Assembly: GCA_035701665.1 (NCBI GenBank)
Contig: DASSRQ010000219.1
Coordinates: forward strand, 1 to 9,733
Direction of reading: 5' to 3'
Source of the DNA: DASSRQ01 sp035701665
GTDB taxonomy: Bacteria > Vulcanimicrobiota > Vulcanimicrobiia > Vulcanimicrobiales > Vulcanimicrobiaceae
DNA length: 9,733 nucleotides
Positions within the stretch are counted from its first letter, which is position 1. The number at the start of each line of letters is the position of its first letter. A model generated the notes under the pieces. That model searched no databases. It saw only the letters and a program-made list of their open reading frames with translations, and was not told the origin of the DNA. Made by a program: the position numbers and the translations under genes. Of this stretch, positions 7,021-9,733 are shown in pieces.

Positions 7021-9016
7021 AGCGAACTGCGGTTGCAAAATGTTCTTGCGCTACTTGGGCGACGTGTTCCGGCGTGAATCCGTACTCCTGCGCGATGGCC
7101 TTTGCGGGGGCCGACGTGCCGAAGTGATCGATTCCGTACGCGTAACCCTTGCTGCCGATCCACCGCTCCCATCCGAACGTGGCCGCCGCCTCGATCGACA
7201 TGCGTGCGGTTACCGACGGCGGAAGGATCTCGTTGCGGTACGACTCCGGCTGCGCCGAAAATAGTTCCCAGCACGGCATCGAGACGACACGCGTTTGCAT
7301 CCCTTTGCCGCCGAGAATCTCGGCAGCCGAAAGCGCGAGCGAGACTTCCGATCCCGTTGCGATCAGGATCAGATCCGGCATGCTGTCCGTGTCGCGGATG
7401 ATGTACGCACCGCGCGCGACGTCCGCTTTGCGGTCGCCCAGATACGGAAGTTTCTGGCGCGAGAGGACGAGCGCCCACGGCCCCTCTTTGGCCTGCACGA
7501 CGCACTTCCACGCTTCCAGGGTTTCGAGCGCGTCGGCCGGACGCACCATCATCAGATTCGGCGTCGCGCGCATATGCGCTAAATGCTCGATCGGCTGGTG
7601 CGTCGGACCGTCTTCGCCCAGAAACACCGAGTCGTGCGTGAAGACGTAGACGCAGCGCACTTTATTCAAACAGGCGAGACGAACCGCGCCCTTCATGTAA
7701 TCGAGGAAGTTCAAAAACGTCGCACCGAACGGCAGCAAGCCGCCGTGCAGCGCCAGACCGTTTTCGATTGCGCCCATCGCGTGTTCGCGCACGCCGAAGT
7801 GGATGTTTCGGCCCGCATAGTTGTCCGGCTGGAAGTCGCCGAAGTCTTTCAGATACGTCTTCGTGGACGGATCGAGATCGGCAGAACCGCCGACCAACTC
7901 CGGAAGCTGTCCGGCGATGGCGTTCATCACTAAGCCGCCGGCCTCACGCGTAGCCGATTCCCCGTTCTCTTTGGTGATCGCCGGCCATTTCAGGTCCGCA
8001 GGCAGATCTTTGTCGAGCGTACGCTGCCACTGCGCGGCAAGTTCGGGATTCTCGCCTTTCCACTCGTCGAACGCCCGCTGCCACTCTTGCTGCTGCTGAG
8101 CCCCGCGCGTCTGCGCTTCGCGGAAAAACGCCAGCACGTCGTCGGGGACGTAAAATGCGGGCTCGAGCGGCCAGTCTAGATTCTTCTTTGTGGCTTCGAC
8201 CGCTTCGGCGCCGAGCGGTTCGCCGTGCGATTTGAACGAGTCGGCCTTCGGCGAGCCGTAGCCGATGTGCGTGCGCACGGCAATGAACGACGGCTTATCC
8301 GTAACGCTCTTCGCCTGGGAGATCGCCGCGTCCAGCGTCGCGACGTCGTTCCCATGATCGATATCGATAAACTGCGTGTGCCAGCCGTACGCATCGAACC
8401 GTTTGACGATGTCCTCGGTGAACGTGACGTCGGTCTTTGCCGCGAGCGAGACTTTGTTGTCGTCGTAGATCGCGATGAGTTTCCCGAGCTGCAGATGGCC
8501 GGCCATCGATGCAGCCTCCGAGCTCACGCCTTCCATCATGTCTCCGTCGCTGCACATGACGTACGTGAAGTGATCGACCACGTTCTGATCGCGGTTGTAG
8601 ACCGCTCCGAGGTGGGCTTCGGCGATTGCGAATCCCACGGCGTTCGCAAAGCCCTGTCCGAGCGGGCCGGTCGTGACCTCGACGCCGGGCGTGTGATGCG
8701 CCTCCGGGTGTCCGGGCGTCTTGCTTCCTAATTGCCGGAAGTTTTGCAGGTCGTCCAGGCTGAGATCGTAGCCGGTTAAATACAGCAGCGAGTACAGCAG
8801 CATGGACGCATGTCCCGCGCTTAAGATGAAGCGGTCGCGGTTCGGCCACGACGGATCTTTCGGGTTGAACCGCAGATGCCGCGTCCACAGCGTATAAGCG
8901 GTCGCTGCCGCACCGAGCGGCATTCCCGGATGGCCGGAGTTTGCTTTCTGAACCGCATCCACGGAAAGAAAGCGAATCGCATTTATGCGTTGTTCGTCTG
9001 CAGGGTTATTCGGCAC
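7019..9016 (-). CDS. tkt: Transketolase
   Basis: Thiamine-diphosphate enzyme that transfers two-carbon ketol units in the non-oxidative pentose phosphate branch. I chose the GTG at 9014-9016, which gives 665 residues (E. coli TktA has 663), because AGAGGA lies 8 nt upstream and the normal N terminus follows at once (INAIRFLSVDAVQKANSGHPG, where His29 is conserved). An ATG at 9127 would add 37 residues of non-homologous sequence and consume the divergent promoter region. Motifs are GHASMLLYSLL at 68-78, the ThDP/metal motif SDGDMMEG at 156-163, DDNKVS at 185-190, GVREHAMG at 408-415 with the catalytic Glu411, and GEDGPTHQPIEHL at 467-479 with His473. First gene of the operon; the tal-pgi ATG follows 7 nt after its TAG. 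No truncation is seen. Confidence 0.97.
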   Translation of the reverse strand: MPNNPADEQRINAIRFLSVDAVQKANSGHPGMPLGAAATAYTLWTRHLRFNPKDPSWPNRDRFILSAGHASMLLYSLLYLTGYDLSLDDLQNFRQLGSKTPGHPEAHHTPGVEVTTGPLGQGFANAVGFAIAEAHLGAVYNRDQNVVDHFTYVMCSDGDMMEGVSSEAASMAGHLQLGKLIAIYDDNKVSLAAKTDVTFTEDIVKRFDAYGWHTQFIDIDHGNDVATLDAAISQAKSVTDKPSFIAVRTHIGYGSPKADSFKSHGEPLGAEAVEATKKNLDWPLEPAFYVPDDVLAFFREAQTRGAQQQQEWQRAFDEWKGENPELAAQWQRTLDKDLPADLKWPAITKENGESATREAGGLVMNAIAGQLPELVGGSADLDPSTKTYLKDFGDFQPDNYAGRNIHFGVREHAMGAIENGLALHGGLLPFGATFLNFLDYMKGAVRLACLNKVRCVYVFTHDSVFLGEDGPTHQPIEHLAHMRATPNLMMVRPADALETLEAWKCVVQAKEGPWALVLSRQKLPYLGDRKADVARGAYIIRDTDSMPDLILIATGSEVSLALSAAEILGGKGMQTRVVSMPCWELFSAQPESYRNEILPPSVTARMSIEAAATFGWERWIGSKGYAYGIDHFGTSAPAKAIAQEYGFTPEHVAQVAQEHFATAVR

Positions 9017-9024
9017 GAATTCGT

Positions 9025-9030
9025 TCCTCT
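9025..9030 (-). promoter_or_regulatory. Shine-Dalgarno site of tkt, supports GTG start
   Basis: AGAGGA on the minus strand, 8 nt before the GTG at 9016. No comparable site precedes the in-frame upstream starts, so this motif fixes the start of transketolase. Confidence 0.75.
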
Positions 9031-9088
9031 TCAGCGCTGATGTACCCACTACACTCACGAAAGGGTGCGCGGTTGGACCGGGGAACTT

Positions 9089-9112
9089 CCAGGCGGGCCC
9101 GGTGACGCCTGG
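9089..9112. repeat. Inverted repeat in the divergent region
   Basis: Perfect 7-bp arms CCAGGCG (9089-9095) and CGCCTGG (9106-9112) are separated by 10 nt, and GGGCCC is embedded at 9095-9100. There is no T-tract on either side, so it is not a standard intrinsic terminator. It lies 4 nt before the AAAAGGAG ribosome site of the lipoprotein gene and could be a 5'-leader hairpin of that mRNA or a repressor operator serving either direction. The function is unproven. Confidence 0.45.
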
Positions 9113-9116
9113 CCTG

Positions 9117-9124
9117 AAAAGGAG
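9117..9124 (+). promoter_or_regulatory. Strong Shine-Dalgarno site of the lipoprotein gene
   Basis: AAAAGGAG lies 5 nt before the ATG at 9130 and fixes that start. It sits just downstream of the inverted repeat, so folding of the repeat could affect access to it. Confidence 0.75.
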
Positions 9125-9129
9125 CATTC

Positions 9130-9555
9130 ATGCGAATCAACCGGTTGATTGCGGCGGTACCGCTCTTGGCGCTCGCGGCCTTGACCGCGTGCGGCGGCGG
9201 CAAATCGTCGACGACTACGACCACGACTCAAAGTCAAACTGCGGCGTCGCCGGCGGCGACTGCGGCAGGCGGCAGCATGACGAGCGCGCAGGCCAATGCC
9301 GTTCAGGCGCCGATCCCCGCATCGCTGCACTGCGGTGCCGTAGCGCCCGTGTGGGTGAACACCAAACGGCATACGTATCACACCGCCAACGATCCGTATT
9401 ATGGAAAAACCAAGAACGGTCAATATATGTGCGCGTCCGCAGCGGTTGCAGCGGGCTACCACCTGGCCGGATCTCGCGGAACGCGCGGACATCATCGTAA
9501 GGGCGGGTCCATGAGCGGCTCGATGCAGGCGCAGCCCGAACCCTCTCCCACGTAA
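9130..9555 (+). CDS. Small lipoprotein with conserved YYGKTKxGxYM motif, function unknown
   Basis: The 141-residue protein starts with a lipoprotein signal peptide: Arg at 2 and 5, a hydrophobic core, and the lipobox LTAC with lipidated Cys21. It should therefore be membrane-anchored outside the cytoplasm. Residues 22-60 are a low-complexity Gly/Thr/Ser/Ala linker including seven threonines in a row. A compact domain follows at about 66-113: HCG at 67-69, VWVNTKRHTYH at 74-84, YYGKTKNGQYMC at 90-101, then AAGYHLAG at 108-115. I recognise this Trp/Tyr/Gly pattern from small uncharacterised secreted proteins of several bacterial phyla. Cys68 and Cys101 could form a disulfide. The C-terminal tail (116-141) is basic, then Ser/Met/Pro-rich. 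The start is supported by a strong ribosome site. The stop is 8 bp before dapD, so the two are probably cotranscribed; the link to lysine or peptidoglycan synthesis is only positional. I assign no function. Confidence 0.85.
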   Translation: MRINRLIAAVPLLALAALTACGGGKSSTTTTTTQSQTAASPAATAAGGSMTSAQANAVQAPIPASLHCGAVAPVWVNTKRHTYHTANDPYYGKTKNGQYMCASAAVAAGYHLAGSRGTRGHHRKGGSMSGSMQAQPEPSPT

Positions 9556-9559
9556 AGGA
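9554..9559 (+). promoter_or_regulatory. Shine-Dalgarno site of dapD overlapping the lipoprotein stop
   Basis: AAAGGA begins within the TAA stop (9553-9555) of the lipoprotein gene and lies 4 nt before the ATG of dapD. It supports both that start and coupled expression of the pair. Confidence 0.65.
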
Positions 9560-9563
9560 CTCC

Positions 9564-9733
9564 ATGGACGTAGCCGGACTGCAGAGCGAGATCGAAGCAC
9601 TCGCTGCCGATCCCGCCGCAGTACGCGGCAAACAAGGCGAAGCGATCGACCGCGTCATCGACGCGCTCGATCGCGGCGACCTTCGCGTGGCCGAGCCCCG
9701 CGACGGCGCCTGGGTAACGCATGCTTGGATCAA
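9564..9733 (+). CDS. dapD: Tetrahydrodipicolinate N-succinyltransferase, N-terminal part (cut by window end)
   Basis: Transfers succinyl from succinyl-CoA to tetrahydrodipicolinate in the succinylase route to meso-diaminopimelate and lysine. Only 56 full codons plus two bases lie in the window, out of about 270-280 expected. The frame is open from the ATG to the edge. The translated stretch ALDRGDLRVAEPRDG (residues 34-48) followed by AWVTHAWI (49-56) matches the characteristic N-terminal helical domain of DapD, in which LDxGxLRVAE and WVTHxWxKKA occur in this order and spacing. The left-handed beta-helix catalytic domain would follow beyond the window. The gene starts 8 bp after the lipoprotein stop. 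The main uncertainty is that the catalytic part cannot be seen. Confidence 0.85.
   Translation, partial: MDVAGLQSEIEALAADPAAVRGKQGEAIDRVIDALDRGDLRVAEPRDGAWVTHAWI

Larger units (their letters stand above)
9017..9129. promoter_or_regulatory. Divergent intergenic region between tkt operon and lipoprotein gene
   Basis: This 113-bp region is the only place in the window where the two transcription directions part, so it should carry the promoter of the six-gene pentose phosphate operon and that of the lipoprotein-dapD pair. I find no convincing sigma-70 -35/-10 pair on either strand. TACACT at 9050-9055 on the plus strand resembles a -10 box but has no well-spaced -35. The region also contains the two Shine-Dalgarno sites and one perfect inverted repeat. 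Promoter placement is inference from gene layout. Confidence 0.55.

Noticed and set aside
9089..9112. The inverted repeat as an intrinsic terminator
   Set aside because: Neither strand has a T-run after the stem, and the repeat lies upstream of both divergent genes, where a terminator is not expected.
9215..9733. A 172-codon open frame on the minus strand under the lipoprotein and dapD
   Set aside because: It is Ser/Arg/Pro-rich with no recognisable motif, and it is antisense to a lipoprotein with a clear signal peptide and to a recognisable dapD start, each with its own ribosome site.

Overview
The window is a GC-rich, almost fully coding stretch of a bacterial chromosome. It holds eight protein genes in two divergent groups and no RNA genes, insertion sequences or CRISPR arrays that I can see. 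Six genes on the minus strand (positions 15-9016) form one compact operon, read right to left: transketolase (tkt), a fused transaldolase/glucose-6-phosphate isomerase (tal-pgi), 6-phosphogluconate dehydrogenase (gnd), glucose-6-phosphate dehydrogenase (zwf), the G6PDH assembly protein OpcA (opcA) and 6-phosphogluconolactonase (pgl). The first two gaps are 7 nt each. The last three junctions are 4-nt start/stop overlaps (ATGA, GTGA, ATGA), so the downstream genes look translationally coupled.

Together the six genes encode the whole oxidative pentose phosphate branch (Zwf with OpcA, Pgl, Gnd), the carbon-shuffling enzymes of the non-oxidative branch (Tkt, Tal) and the isomerase (Pgi) that returns fructose-6-phosphate to glucose-6-phosphate. 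Only ribulose-5-phosphate epimerase and ribose-5-phosphate isomerase are missing, and they must lie elsewhere. The order resembles the actinobacterial tkt-tal-zwf-opcA-pgl cluster, with gnd inserted and pgi fused to tal.

A 113-bp divergent intergenic region (9017-9129) separates the operon from a plus-strand pair: a small lipoprotein (9130-9555) with a conserved Trp/Tyr/Gly-rich C-terminal motif, and 8 bp later the start of dapD (9564 to the window end), a lysine/diaminopimelate biosynthesis gene cut off by the window edge. Positions 1-16 look like one arm of a terminator ending the operon.

The organism cannot be fixed from the sequence alone. A lipoprotein signal peptide, a succinylase-route DapD, OpcA, a Tal-Pgi fusion and GC-rich codon use fit a GC-rich, probably diderm bacterium of a poorly sampled environmental phylum (Eremiobacterota/WPS-2-like is a guess). 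The region is housekeeping metabolism with an unusual arrangement. I see no sign of a new defence or mobile system.
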